A stretch of DNA of 64,000 nt. Origin: Nostoc desertorum CM1-VF14 (GTDB lineage: Bacteria > Cyanobacteriota > Cyanobacteriia > Cyanobacteriales > Nostocaceae). Below the pieces are notes generated by a model. That model had not been told where the DNA came from, ran no database searches, and saw only the letters and a program-made list of their open reading frames with translations. Numbering within the stretch: position 1 is the stretch's first letter; every line of letters starts with the position of its first letter. Location: positions 56,264 through 120,263 of the forward strand of contig JAHHHR010000020.1 of assembly GCA_019359245.1 (NCBI GenBank). Direction: 5' to 3'. The position numbers and the translations under genes were made by a program. This document shows positions 54,303-63,845 of this stretch, piece by piece.

Positions 54303-55424
54303 TCATGTTTGCACTTGGCTTTGAGGTGGAAAGCCATGTTGGATTCTGCCTTCATCGCCATCAAACTTCATGGAGGTTTTGAAGAGTTCAAAACGCCCAT
54401 CGGTGGCATATTGGACGCAGCGATCGCGCAACGCTTGCATTTCTTTTGCCTGCATCGGTTGAAAACTACGGGCGATCGCTAAATTTTGCCGCAGTACTTC
54501 CAGCGAATCAATACCGCTAACAAGTGTAGCGATCGGTAAACTCATGACATAGCGGATGGCTTCTTGGGGAGTCACGACACCTTTTTTTACTGCATCAGCA
54601 TTCCCACTGAGACTTTTCATTGCAATTACGGCAATTCCCCGTTTATTGAGTTCCGGTAGTACTTGCCGTTCAAAGCTTCTAAAACTAGCATCAAAACAAT
54701 TAAGCGGCAATTGCACTGCATCAAACGGGTAATTGTAGGAAAGCATTTTTAGATGAATAGCAGGGTCTTTGTGACCCGTAAAGCCAACGAATCTGACTTT
54801 ACCTTCTTTTTTTGCCTGATCCAAAGCTTCAATTGCCCCATTAGTACGAAAAATCCTTTCTGGATCGTTGTCGTAAACAACTTCGTGGATTTGCCACAAG
54901 TCAAGGTAGTCGGTTTTGAGACGATGTAGGGATTCTTCAAGTTGCTGCATTGCTACTTTGCGATCGCGTCCGTGGGTGCAAACCTTCGTCATCAAAAAAG
55001 CCTTGTCTCTTCGCCCTTGCAACGCCTCTCCCATCCACTCTTCACTACGATGCTTGTTATACTCCCAAGCGTTATCCATGAAAGTGATGCCGTTGTCAAT
55101 AGCTTCGTGGGTGATGCGAATCGCTTCTTCTTTGCTCTTTGCTTGCCCCAAAGTTGCACCCCCAAGTGCGAGCACCGACACTTTTACTCCTGTTTTCCCC
55201 AGTGGACGAAGAGGAATTTCACCAGTATTTGTGCTGTTAGCTAGAGTTGCAGATAATGCTGGAACTTCTGCCGCTTCCACCTCAGAATTGGCATTGAGGA
55301 TGTGATCAGCAAAAATTGCTCCTGCGCCAGCACCGATAAAGCCTATTCCTTTTAAAAAATTTCGCCGCTTTATCTCTAAAGGTAGATACTTTTGGGCAGA
55401 ATTATCATCCTTTTTATCTGTCAT
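54303..55424 (-). CDS. Tat-exported aldo/keto reductase
   Basis: The 373-residue protein begins with a twin-arginine signal (KRRNFLKGIGFIGAGAGAIF). The AKR core follows: Asp in TFMDNAWEYN, Tyr in the same block, Lys in LMTKVCTH, His in QIHEVVYD, and VSGIDSLEVLRQNLAIA near the end. It would work outside the cytoplasm, where NADPH is not available, so its electron source is a question. ATG 55424. It is flanked by a flavin-type and a membrane stress-type gene on the same strand. Confidence 0.85.
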   Translation of the reverse strand: MTDKKDDNSAQKYLPLEIKRRNFLKGIGFIGAGAGAIFADHILNANSEVEAAEVPALSATLANSTNTGEIPLRPLGKTGVKVSVLALGGATLGQAKSKEEAIRITHEAIDNGITFMDNAWEYNKHRSEEWMGEALQGRRDKAFLMTKVCTHGRDRKVAMQQLEESLHRLKTDYLDLWQIHEVVYDNDPERIFRTNGAIEALDQAKKEGKVRFVGFTGHKDPAIHLKMLSYNYPFDAVQLPLNCFDASFRSFERQVLPELNKRGIAVIAMKSLSGNADAVKKGVVTPQEAIRYVMSLPIATLVSGIDSLEVLRQNLAIARSFQPMQAKEMQALRDRCVQYATDGRFELFKTSMKFDGDEGRIQHGFPPQSQVQT

Positions 55425-55543
55425 TGATTTTTCTTAATTAAAAATACTTAACGGTTGCCAATTTCGCCCACTAATTACACGTTTGAAGCTAATTTGTAAC
55501 TAGTAATTGATTTTTTTAATTACTAATTACAAATTACCAATTA

Positions 55544-55993
55544 CTAATTATTTAAATTAATTGTTTGTGGCTTGAAGCTGGATGCACTATCCCAATAATT
55601 AATCTGGTTAATATTCACCTTAAGCAAAGCAATATCGGGTTCGTCCAGTCCTTTAGGAAACCAGGTTTGAAGTTCCGGCTTCCATAACTCTCGCATTTTG
55701 TTGCGGTCTTTGACGAGTTGCGAGATACCTGAGATAGAAACGTATCGTTGTTGTTCGGGTGAAGAAAAACTAACATTTACCTGCTCATGATGTTCAATCT
55801 CAGTCACCTTATGAGAACCAGCATAAGTAAAGAACCAGAGCGTGGGTTCAGAGTTAATCTCACCACTTTTTGACATCGGGTAACTATGTAAACTGCCATC
55901 ATCATCGACTGTGGTAAACATACCATAATCAATATTTTTGATTAATTCATGCAGCTTTTTAATGTGTTGATCGCGGTCTGTAGAAATTGTCAT
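55544..55993 (-). CDS. Pyridoxamine 5'-phosphate oxidase-family (general stress 26-type) protein
   Basis: 149 residues from ATG 55993 (AAGAG upstream); a GTG at 56002 is also possible. The split-barrel flavin-binding fold shows IDYGMFTTVDDDGSLHSYPM, LWFFTYAGSHKVTEIEHHEQ, and YVSISGISQLVKDRNKMREL. Members bind FMN or F420 and often respond to stress. The reaction is not known. It lies near a membrane stress-type gene. Confidence 0.8.
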   Translation of the reverse strand: MTISTDRDQHIKKLHELIKNIDYGMFTTVDDDGSLHSYPMSKSGEINSEPTLWFFTYAGSHKVTEIEHHEQVNVSFSSPEQQRYVSISGISQLVKDRNKMRELWKPELQTWFPKGLDEPDIALLKVNINQINYWDSASSFKPQTINLNN

Positions 55994-56002
55994 TTTTTGC
56001 AC

Positions 56003-56756
56003 TCTTTTCTCTATTTGCTTTTCCTAGCCTGGAATTTTGATTACAACCAGGTTGAATGCTGGTAAAGTTATTTTTAGTATTAACCTTTTTTGTTTGAATT
56101 GCGTGAGTCTACAGATGGAGTTATCCTAAAATTAGCTTTTTTAGTTATATCTATAGAGATATTGGTTGAGAGTGACTGTTCTGTGCATACATAATTTTCA
56201 GGCATAGCAAAGTAAGTTTTGGCTTACTTCTTTAGACAGAAGTTTTATAAATTTTGAACTATATTCAAACTGTCTCTATAACTTTAGGATGATAAATCTA
56301 TAGCAATCTGAAATCATTTGTGACAAAAAAGGTAAACTAAAATTTAGCTTCTTTTTTAACCAAACTAATACTTACCAGCTTGAGCATAATGCCTGTGAAA
56401 GCCTTTTTTTAGTTAAATGTCATTTTGTTTGCGGAAAACGCTGAAATAAGTAAACTGCGGTTTGAGAGAATAAAATCAAACAAATTCTGCAACTGTAAAA
56501 TTTTATATGATACCCAGCAGCGATCGCAGATGGTGGCAAGAGTTATTATATATATTTGCGATCGTCACTTATAAGTTGTTCTTGGCGTGTTTAATTTACC
56601 AAGTTCTGTCCAATAGAGTATTCTTGCTCAAAGATTATATTAAATTTGTACCCTCAGAATTAGCCTCTTCAACCTATAGTAGGAGTGTCATGTACCATTA
56701 AGCGCCTATTATGAAAAACTAGGAAATCAAATTGCAGTATATCTGCCTTTCAAATT
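56003..56756. other. Gap of 750 bp without a supported gene
   Basis: AT-rich sequence. A 64-codon frame at 56507-56701 with a hydrophobic centre exists but has HIP1 sites, poor codon use and no relatives that I recognise, so it is not called. No repeat family stands out here. Confidence 0.45.
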
Positions 56757-56948
56757 ATGGACTTGAAGTACAAATGGAAAAATGGCTATCGACCAAGCCG
56801 AGATGAAGCGGCAAGAAATCCTCATTTGTTAGATGAGAGTCAGTTCAATAACGAGCAAGACCGAAAGCTAGCTGAAGAGTCTGCAAGAAAGCATTTGGGT
56901 ATACCAGCACCAACCTTAGACGAAGATAAGCCAATACTACCTCATTAG
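56757..56948 (+). CDS. Small hypothetical protein, 63 residues
   Basis: MDLKYKWKNGYRPSRDEAAR starts a hydrophilic protein, and LAEESARKHLGIPAPTLDED is near its end. It has an acidic tail and no membrane segment. It looks like a real small cyanobacterial gene but the family is not recognised. Confidence 0.45.
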   Translation: MDLKYKWKNGYRPSRDEAARNPHLLDESQFNNEQDRKLAEESARKHLGIPAPTLDEDKPILPH

Positions 56949-57008
56949 CTTTGCCTAACGAAAAGGCTTAATAACACCATTTTCAATAATCTTTGCAACA
57001 AATTGGCT

Positions 57009-57035
57009 GTAGGGGCGTCTAGTTGTACGTCCCTA
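57009..57035. repeat. GTAGGGGC-type hairpin
   Basis: TGTAGGGGCGTCTAGTTGTA then CGTCCCTA forms a hairpin of the same kind as 16332-16361; the left flank (CAAATTGGC) is also shared. Confidence 0.5.
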
Positions 57036-57129
57036 ATCATGTATCTGTAGCAAGATTTTCGTGGAATAATATAACGTTTAGGCACTTTGTGCCTATGTAT
57101 GCTCCGCACCATTATTAAAGTTAGACAAA

Positions 57130-57681
57130 ATGCAAATTTATCAACTTATCAATCAATTAAACAATAGTAAATTCGGGAAGTTACTCACTCAAACAGTAGC
57201 TTTAGGCGTAGGTGCTATTATTCTTCTCTCAAGTACTAATGCTAATGCTGCTGAACAAGTTGTTTTAAAGTATGGTACTTTTCAGGGGCAAATATCTGTT
57301 GAAGAATTAACTCAGTTTGCAGAAGCTGGCAAGACTACCCCGACATTAAAAGCTTATTTACAGGCGGCGCAACAAGACCCGGCAATAGCTCGTAAGGCAT
57401 TGAAAGCTTCGATAAAAGCCGATCCTGCCTTTTTAAATAACTTACTGTCTAGCTGGGCAGGGCCAGTTTTAGTTGATCAAATTGGTCAAGTAGTTCACCC
57501 TCCCGCAGGACAACTAGATCAGCAGGCGCTGCGAACTGCTTTAAGTTCATCGATCGAACAAAATGGTGAAGTTACGCTGCTTGGAGCCATTCAGAATTAT
57601 CCGAATACTTCTGTCGAACTTAAAGGAGATGCTCTCATTGCTGTTTATGAACGCTTAAGCAATCTTGCGAAACTTTTCTGA
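57130..57681 (+). CDS. Stand-alone DUF1400 protein, exported
   Basis: 183 residues. A hydrophobic helix near the start (LLTQTVALGVGAIILLSSTN, cut near ANAAEQ) exports it. The rest matches the DUF1400 domain: VVLKYGTFQGQISVEELTQF, AYLQAAQQDPAIARKALKAS, GPVLVDQIGQVVHPPAG and LLGAIQNYPNTSVELKGD. In most cyanobacterial proteins this domain comes before an alpha/beta hydrolase; here the hydrolase is absent. It may regulate or hold a separate hydrolase. Confidence 0.8.
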   Translation: MQIYQLINQLNNSKFGKLLTQTVALGVGAIILLSSTNANAAEQVVLKYGTFQGQISVEELTQFAEAGKTTPTLKAYLQAAQQDPAIARKALKASIKADPAFLNNLLSSWAGPVLVDQIGQVVHPPAGQLDQQALRTALSSSIEQNGEVTLLGAIQNYPNTSVELKGDALIAVYERLSNLAKLF

Positions 57682-57849
57682 TAGTTATGTCATCAGATGA
57701 TTGGTTTGGTGTTTCAATAGTCGTAAATTCTTAGCAGTAATTAGGATTAAGTTAATACTGATGAGTCTATCTTAGGGTTCATACTCTGTTACTTAGAAAT
57801 TCCCTAACCTAAATGTAGAGTTTAGTTTAAAAATAGGGAAAAGATTTGT

Positions 57850-58422
57850 ATGACAGCCGATGTTTCTAGAGATGTTAAAAAGGATGTTAATGGGTCACTG
57901 ATAAGTGGTGTTCTTTTGAGTATTTTCGGGGTTGTTGCGATCGCAGCGCCTAGTCTCTCGACTTTATTTACCGAGACTTGGATTGCAGTAATTTTGATTT
58001 TCGCCGGATTTACTAAACTAGTTTATGCTACTCAAACCCGCCACCAAGGAGCTTTTATTTGGAAGCTTCTCTTAAGCGGACTTTATATTGCAACAGGTAT
58101 AATGCTGTTTGTTTATCCTTATACAGGTATTCTCACACTAACTTTGTTGCTTGGCAGCTTTTTGCTGGCTGAAGGTACATTCGAGTTAATTTTGGCATTC
58201 CGGTTACGTCCGCAAAATAACTGGACATGGATACTAGGTGATGGCATTATTACGCTAGTCCTAGGTGCAATGATTTGGTTCCAGTGGCCTTTCAATGCCC
58301 CCTGGCTTCTTGGCACACTCGTTGGTGTCAGCGTTATTTTCACTGGCGTTTCCCGCGTAATGCTATCGTTAAACGCGAGTTCTACCTCAAATCCTCCTGA
58401 GCAAGCTGCAAATCCTACTTAG
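57850..58422 (+). CDS. HdeD-family membrane protein (DUF308)
   Basis: The 190-residue protein has six short hydrophobic helices, in pairs, typical of the HdeD family (LISGVLLSIFGVVAIAAPS, then WIAVILIFAGFTKLVYATQ and WILGDGIITLVLGAMIWF). E. coli HdeD helps acid resistance at high cell density. In cyanobacteria the role is not established. ATG 57850. It follows the DUF1400 gene by 168 bp. Confidence 0.85.
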   Translation: MTADVSRDVKKDVNGSLISGVLLSIFGVVAIAAPSLSTLFTETWIAVILIFAGFTKLVYATQTRHQGAFIWKLLLSGLYIATGIMLFVYPYTGILTLTLLLGSFLLAEGTFELILAFRLRPQNNWTWILGDGIITLVLGAMIWFQWPFNAPWLLGTLVGVSVIFTGVSRVMLSLNASSTSNPPEQAANPT

Positions 58423-58429
58423 TACATAG

Positions 58430-58545
58430 GAGTTGGGGAAGACGCAGGGGAGCAGGGAGCAGGGGGCAGGGCACAGGGAGCAGGGGGGAGCAAGGAAAAT
58501 AATAACGACTGCCAATGCCCAATGCCCCATGCCTAATGCCCAAAC
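58430..58545. repeat. Low-complexity GGGGAGCAGGGAGCAGGG tract
   Basis: Repeated GGAGCAGGG-type units and then CCAATGCCCAATGCC units fill the gap before the SLH gene. Similar tracts occur at 15665-15710 and 43500-43608. Confidence 0.6.
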
Positions 58546-58652
58546 AAACTTGAGTAGTGAAAGTTTACTAAGAAATTGCAGCAGCGATCGCTCGGATATA
58601 TTGCTAAATTAACTAAGGAATCAAAATCAAGGCCAGCTAGCTGCAATCAACA

Positions 58653-60725
58653 ATGGTATCTATTGCTATTCCTTTCTCGGATATTCAAAACCATTGGGCA
58701 CGCTTATTTATTACAGCCTTAGCCCAACGTGGTATTGTCAGTGGATTGCCTAACGGCACTTATCGTCCCGATAACTCACTCACTCGCGCTGAATTTGCCG
58801 CCATCATCGCCAAGGCATTCCCGACAGTTACCAAAAAACGGCAGTATATTCCCTTTATTGATGTACCAACTGATTATTGGGCAGCAGCAGCCATTAAAAA
58901 CGCTTACGAAAAAGCATTTATTAGTGGGTTTCCTGATAAAAGTTTCCGTTCTGCTAACCGAATTACAAGAGTAGAAGTTTTAGTTTCTTTAGTAGCAGGC
59001 TTAGAAATTGCCACCAAGGTAAAACCTGACCTGCTCTCAGCACTCCCACAAATTTATCAAGATTCTGTTCAAATTCCTGGGTATGGTAGAAATCAGATAG
59101 CTATTGCCACCAAAGCTGGATTGGTAGTTAGTTTTCCCAATATCAAATTACTCAGTCCCAATGTCGCAGCCACCCGTGCAGATGTAGCAGTAATTATTTA
59201 TCAAGCTTTGGTGTATTTAGGTGAGGCAGAAAAAATTACCTCTAGTTACTTAGTGCAGCCACCAACACCGACACCAACCCCGACACCAACGCCCATACCC
59301 ATACCAGTACCAACACCAACGCCCACACCTGTCGGTAGCGTTAAGGTAAATCATAGTCGGGAATTCCGGGGGGCATGGATAGCATCGGTATGGTATAGTA
59401 ATTGGCCTTCCAAGGCGGGACTTTCTGTTGCCCAACAAAAAGCTGAACTCAGCGAGATTATTAGTAAATTACAAGCGCTAAACTTCAATGCCCTCATCTT
59501 CCAGGTGCGACCGGAGGGAGACGCTTTATATGAATCGCAATTAGAGCCTTGGAGTGCTTGGATTACAGGAACTCAGGGGAAAGCACCAGAACCATTTTAT
59601 GATCCTTTAGCCTTTGCGATCGCAGAATGTCACAAGCGCAATATTGAACTTCATGCTTGGTTTAATCCCTACCGCGCTAGCACTTCCACCAACCCAGCTA
59701 AAACAGTCCGTCCCCACATAGCGGCTACCAATCCAGAAAGCGTTTATTTGTGGAAAACTCAACGCTGGATGGACCCAGGACTAAAAATAGTTCAAGACAG
59801 AGCTTACAACGTAATTCTTGATGTAGTGAAGCGCTACGATGTTGATGGCATTCACTTAGATGATTATTTCTATCCATATCCCATCGAGGGACAGTCTTTC
59901 CCTGATGACAAAACTTATGCTGCATATAAAGCAGCTGGTGGTACACTCAGCCTTGGCGACTGGCGACGAGACAATGTTAACAAAATGGTACAGCGCCTTT
60001 GGCAGGGAATTAAAACAACCAAATCCGACGTAAAATTTGGTATCAGTCCCTTTGGGATCTATCGTCCCGGACAACCCGCTGGTATTACTGGGTTGGATGC
60101 TTACAATGTGCTGTATGCTGACGCGAAGAAATGGTTAGAAGAAGGCTGGATTGATTATATTGCCCCTCAACTTTACTGGCGCACAGACCAACCACAACAA
60201 AGTTATTCGGCGTTGCTACAGTGGTGGACACAGATAAATACAAAGCAAAGACACGTTTACGCTGGTAACAACCTGACAGAACCAAGCAACAAAAGTCGAG
60301 AGAGTGATGAGATTGAAAAGCAGGTAAAAATTAGTCGTAGTCAAGCTGGACGGTTGTCGCTGGGGAATATCTTCTTTAATGTCGGTGTTTTGACGGACAA
60401 TAGTCAAGGCATTGCTGATAAATTCCAAAGTCTGCTTTATAACAAACCTGCGCTAGCTCCAACTTTGTCTTGGCAGGATACAACACCGCCCTCTCCACCC
60501 ATTGAACTACAAGTTAATAACCGCAAACTAAGTTGGCAGCCTGGAGATAATCAGCCAGTTCGTTCCTGGACACTTTATCGGCAAACTGGCGATACTTGGA
60601 CAATTCAGCAAATTTTGTCTGCTGGCACAACCTTCGCTACCGTCCAACAACCGGGAACTTATGCCGTGTGTGCGGTGGATAGATTGGCAAATGAGAGTCT
60701 AGGAACAGTTATTACAGTTATTTAA
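58653..60725 (+). CDS. SLH-domain protein with a GHL10 glycoside hydrolase-like domain
   Basis: The 690-residue protein starts with three S-layer homology repeats (about 1-190; FSDIQNHWARLFITALAQRG first). A Pro/Thr linker follows (PTPTPTPTPIPIPVPTPTPT, about 206-228). The GHL10/DUF187 domain spans about 236-560 with FRGAWIASVWYSNWPS, IFQVRPEGDALYES, LHAWFNPYRAS, VDGIHLDDYFYPYP and IDYIAPQLYWR. The end (from about 605) is a small beta domain. SLH parts bind cell-wall polysaccharide; the hydrolase part acts on glycans. The chosen ATG has no signal peptide, which is unusual for an SLH protein. Confidence 0.88.
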   Translation: MVSIAIPFSDIQNHWARLFITALAQRGIVSGLPNGTYRPDNSLTRAEFAAIIAKAFPTVTKKRQYIPFIDVPTDYWAAAAIKNAYEKAFISGFPDKSFRSANRITRVEVLVSLVAGLEIATKVKPDLLSALPQIYQDSVQIPGYGRNQIAIATKAGLVVSFPNIKLLSPNVAATRADVAVIIYQALVYLGEAEKITSSYLVQPPTPTPTPTPTPIPIPVPTPTPTPVGSVKVNHSREFRGAWIASVWYSNWPSKAGLSVAQQKAELSEIISKLQALNFNALIFQVRPEGDALYESQLEPWSAWITGTQGKAPEPFYDPLAFAIAECHKRNIELHAWFNPYRASTSTNPAKTVRPHIAATNPESVYLWKTQRWMDPGLKIVQDRAYNVILDVVKRYDVDGIHLDDYFYPYPIEGQSFPDDKTYAAYKAAGGTLSLGDWRRDNVNKMVQRLWQGIKTTKSDVKFGISPFGIYRPGQPAGITGLDAYNVLYADAKKWLEEGWIDYIAPQLYWRTDQPQQSYSALLQWWTQINTKQRHVYAGNNLTEPSNKSRESDEIEKQVKISRSQAGRLSLGNIFFNVGVLTDNSQGIADKFQSLLYNKPALAPTLSWQDTTPPSPPIELQVNNRKLSWQPGDNQPVRSWTLYRQTGDTWTIQQILSAGTTFATVQQPGTYAVCAVDRLANESLGTVITVI

Positions 60726-61237
60726 ACAAAAGCGCTACCCATGAGAGTGCGATCGCTACTATACTTTTTCTCTACGAAAGGGTGCGCGTTGACAAAGCCA
60801 CTTTGCATCTACCTTAAAGCTGTTCACCGTGGTGATGCCAATGAGGCTGTTCCTTATCTTGTGGAACATACAAAAGCTCTTTGGATTAGTCAAATCCAGG
60901 CGTAAGCGCCACCCTTGAGATTGACACTTACACCCAACAAATTTAGGCTTTATCTTCTTAAGTTGACACCAGTGAGCAACGCTGTGCCCTTACGAAAGAT
61001 ATGGAGAAGTAAGCTACACGCACTGTGCCGCAGGCAATTTCATTCACTTGGGTTTAAGTTGACACAAATGCACAGTTGTCAAACCCTACCTTGTACCTGA
61101 TTCGGCAAAGAAGCGCTATAGTTTGTTAAGTTCCATTTGCGGAACTTGCAGCAATATAAATGTATTCTTTTTATATAGCCATAAAGTATTGTAGATATCC
61201 CTTAATTTGCAATCCTTAGCTCTAAATTTTCAAGAAA
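60726..61237. other. Gap with a small gene-like fragment
   Basis: A HIP1 site is near 60750. The fragment at 60789-60905 is annotated separately. The rest (60910-61237) is AT-rich with no clear hairpin or repeat family. Confidence 0.45.
60789..60905 (+). pseudogene. Short protein-like fragment
   Basis: An open frame of 38 codons from a TTG reads IYLKAVHRGDANEAVPYLVE and HTKALWISQIQA, then TAA. It looks like a helix-rich tail of a lost gene. The family is not recognised. Confidence 0.25.
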
Positions 61238-61957
61238 ATGTTACGACTTTATCATTTATTACTAGGTTCTATTTTGCTGGTATCAATACCTCTAGGAGCA
61301 AAATTTGTTCTCCCGCAATTTTCTCCACCCAAAGTGGTAAAAGCTACTGCCGTTGCAAAACTTTCCAACCCTAATGAAGGAAATATCTGGCAGAAAATCT
61401 TGGGAGATACTGCTACTCCAACTAACTGGCAAGTTACTGCTTGTAAGGGAAATGCGCCTTTATTGTGTGTCTCCTCCAAAGATGAACTATTGGGTACAGT
61501 TGAGATTAACGTTTACCCATTAGCAAACAACGAGGATTTTCAAAAGAAACTCGTAGCAGCCGGGATTCCACCTGGTTTCCAAGTGGATTACCAAAGTCCC
61601 AAATACCAAACCCAGGTATTAACAGCACTTAAGGCTTGGGTTGGAGATTATTACGCTGCTTTTGCGAAAGATCGTCAGGGTGAATATGGAAAAGAAATTT
61701 CTTTCTTAGCCTATCCACCGCAACCAGTAGCAGTTGGCAAGCTTCAAGGAATTCGCTATGGGTTCGCCGGACTCAAGCAAAAAGGTGGAGTACAAGAGCA
61801 ACATATCGGTCATGTCGCCTTTGATGGCAATAAACTTTACGTAATTACCACTGCCTTTGACCCAGGTTCGCAAACAGGTAAGTTTGATAAACTGGAAAAC
61901 TTGGCTATTTTTCAACCTTACTTATATGCGATCGCAGCAGATTTGCGTTTACCCTGA
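61238..61957 (+). CDS. Exported hypothetical protein, 239 residues
   Basis: Starts with a signal-like helix (LYHLLLGSILLVSIPLGAKF). The mature part has two cysteines close together (VTACKGNAPLLCVSSKDE) that may pair. IRYGFAGLKQKGGVQEQHIG and VAFDGNKLYVITTAFDPGS are the clearest blocks. No known domain is recognised, and no neighbour explains its role. Confidence 0.6.
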   Translation: MLRLYHLLLGSILLVSIPLGAKFVLPQFSPPKVVKATAVAKLSNPNEGNIWQKILGDTATPTNWQVTACKGNAPLLCVSSKDELLGTVEINVYPLANNEDFQKKLVAAGIPPGFQVDYQSPKYQTQVLTALKAWVGDYYAAFAKDRQGEYGKEISFLAYPPQPVAVGKLQGIRYGFAGLKQKGGVQEQHIGHVAFDGNKLYVITTAFDPGSQTGKFDKLENLAIFQPYLYAIAADLRLP

Positions 61958-62005
61958 TAAAGATTGGGGATTGAAAAATCTTCTTAGTCCCCACTCCCCA
62001 TCAAC

Positions 62006-62893
62006 CTAAATCTCTGCCACCGCCCGTTCAATCAAGCGACGTGCTAGAGTTTGCGTGCCAGTGTGTTCATAATAATTCGTTGTTACATCCAGGAACGCTG
62101 CAAGGTAATCCAACTTATCATCAGCAATATCGGTAAAACTTTGCAAGTTGTGGACAACCTTTTGTGGCGTTAAATTATTGGCGCTAACTAGCCCATTCAT
62201 CCAACCTTTAACTGAGTCAAAGCTTTCACCGATAAAATTGAGTTTACTACTAGAATTATTACCTGGAATCACATCTTGAATGTTTTGGAAAGTCGAGTTT
62301 TTTTCTAATTCCTGTGGGTTTGTTTGATTAAGCCCAGATATCGCTTTGCTGATGAAGTCTGGGCCCAGAGGTATTAAACCATCAACGCAAATTAATGCCA
62401 CCATGCGGATGAGTGATTCGCCACTATACTCACCTAAAGAGGCGACGAAATCTCCAATACTGTCTCCAGGAATGCCGTTAATTTGACAGAAGGCTACTAA
62501 CTCAGCCACTAATTTCAATGTCAAATCGATGGTTTGAGCTTTATCAGGTTTAGGAGTAACAGAGTTTAAAAAACCCAACAAAGGAATTTTCTCGCCAACT
62601 TTGTTGGCTAAAGCGGCTGCACCAAGCGCTTTATCTGTACCATCAACGGTTTGATATAACCACAAGGCTGTTTGATATCCTTGGGATTTGTCGTTGAATA
62701 GATAAATCGCTCTTTCGCCAATTTGTTGAATTAAATCTTCATCGTCCTCGCCAGTGACGGTTTTAATGGTGTTGACAAAGCCGACAGTATTTTGCCACTC
62801 TCCAGGAGCAACAAAATCGAGGGACTTCAACAAAGAAATGGTCAAGCCGCCAGATGGCAATTGATCAACCAAATCAACAATCGATTTGCTCAC
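62006..62893 (-). CDS. Uncharacterised cyanobacterial protein, 295 residues
   Basis: A GTG start at 62893 with AAGGAG eight bases upstream is well supported (VSKSIVDLVDQLPSGGLTIS, with Met as first residue). The protein is helical throughout, soluble and without cysteine clusters. AALANKVGEKIPLLGFLNSV and KLVAELVAFCQINGIPGDSI are clear blocks. The family is not recognised. It is 49 bp upstream (in gene order after) of the lipoprotein gene on the same strand. Confidence 0.6.
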   Translation of the reverse strand: MSKSIVDLVDQLPSGGLTISLLKSLDFVAPGEWQNTVGFVNTIKTVTGEDDEDLIQQIGERAIYLFNDKSQGYQTALWLYQTVDGTDKALGAAALANKVGEKIPLLGFLNSVTPKPDKAQTIDLTLKLVAELVAFCQINGIPGDSIGDFVASLGEYSGESLIRMVALICVDGLIPLGPDFISKAISGLNQTNPQELEKNSTFQNIQDVIPGNNSSSKLNFIGESFDSVKGWMNGLVSANNLTPQKVVHNLQSFTDIADDKLDYLAAFLDVTTNYYEHTGTQTLARRLIERAVAEI

Positions 62894-62941
62894 AAAAATC
62901 TCCTTATTTAGTTTTTGTTATCTGAATGTTTGTAGTGCAAA

Positions 62942-63448
62942 TCATTTCAGTTTAGCCAGACCATTAAGATTAAACTTCTCTAGCCAATTTGCGCGATCGC
63001 TAGCTGTAAATGACGGATTGCTGGAAATTGCTTTTACTTGGTACTTACCTACTAAAATTGCAGTTTGCGTCTTACCAACTTCCACTGCGGGATAACCGCC
63101 AATTTTTTTTGTGCTTTTCGAGAACTTTGCTGCTGCACTAGGTGTGCTGGTAGTATCAGAAATAGACAGCAATGCTACATCTTTACCGCCTTTTTTCAAC
63201 TTCAAATTGGCAAAGCCTTTTTTCTCTTGGGTATAGACACCCTGGTAGCTATCACTAGCTTTTGGGAAAAGTTTATTAAATTCACTACCCTGAGTTGCAG
63301 TCTTAGCCACCGCAACGTTTTTTTGTTGAGTACTTTCTTTTTGCGCCTGGTCAAAACGTCCAGGTGCTTTCGGGCTACAGGCTGTTGTCAGTAGTACCAC
63401 TGACAGCAACAAAGCAGCTATTACCGTACGCCCACGTTGTAAAATCAT
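62942..63448 (-). CDS. Hypothetical lipoprotein
   Basis: 168 residues from ATG 63448, supported by AAGGAG upstream; a frame to 63502 adds an unlikely prefix. A lipoprotein signal ends in LLSVVLLTTAC, so the Cys would be lipidated. The mature part starts with a Gln/Lys-rich linker and then a compact domain with GFANLKLKKGGKDVALLSIS and IGGYPAVEVGKTQTAILVGK. No known domain is recognised. It lies 49 bp before the GTG start of the next minus-strand gene, so the two may be co-transcribed. Confidence 0.7.
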   Translation of the reverse strand: MILQRGRTVIAALLLSVVLLTTACSPKAPGRFDQAQKESTQQKNVAVAKTATQGSEFNKLFPKASDSYQGVYTQEKKGFANLKLKKGGKDVALLSISDTTSTPSAAAKFSKSTKKIGGYPAVEVGKTQTAILVGKYQVKAISSNPSFTASDRANWLEKFNLNGLAKLK

Positions 63449-63845
63449 TCTTGGCTTCTCCTTATACTTGAGCTTTGAGGCAATTATCTGCGCTGCTAGC
63501 AATTATTACCCGTAAAATTTACTTTTTGATAATTATTGCTTAAGTTCTAAACTATAGCGGTTCTTAGTTGAGTGCGGTACAAACCTAATTCCCAACCCCT
63601 TCACTACTAGCTTTGGGGAGTAAGATTCAAAGCCTCGCTCCTTTTAGGAGAGAGGAATGGAAGTGAGGTTAAAAATGTACTGCACCCAAGCGAGAACCGC
63701 TATATAGCAATCTAGTTTTGACATTATTTTGCACTTCAAAAAAGTCTTCAGTGCCATCGAATTAACCCAATGCAAAAACGCTCTCCCGAAAGGGAGAGCG
63801 TTTTTTATTTATAGATAATCGTGAAGATTGTATCTCAGATTATGA
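63449..63845. other. Gap with a hairpin repeat and the psbA terminator
   Basis: 63630-63660 holds AAGCCTCGCTCCTTTTAGG then AGAGAGG, a hairpin repeat shared with 6435-6476. The psbA terminator is at 63774-63806. No gene is seen. Confidence 0.6.
63774..63806 (-). terminator. Terminator downstream of psbA
   Basis: A perfect 11-bp stem (AACGCTCTCCC/GGGAGAGCGTT) with a GAAA loop has A-runs on one side and T-runs on the other, so it could work in both directions. On the minus strand it ends in TTTTTGC and lies 40 bp past the psbA stop. Confidence 0.85.

Noticed and set aside
56507..56701. 64-codon frame with a membrane-like centre
   Set aside because: No ribosome site or recognised relatives, and its start overlaps a HIP1-rich stretch.
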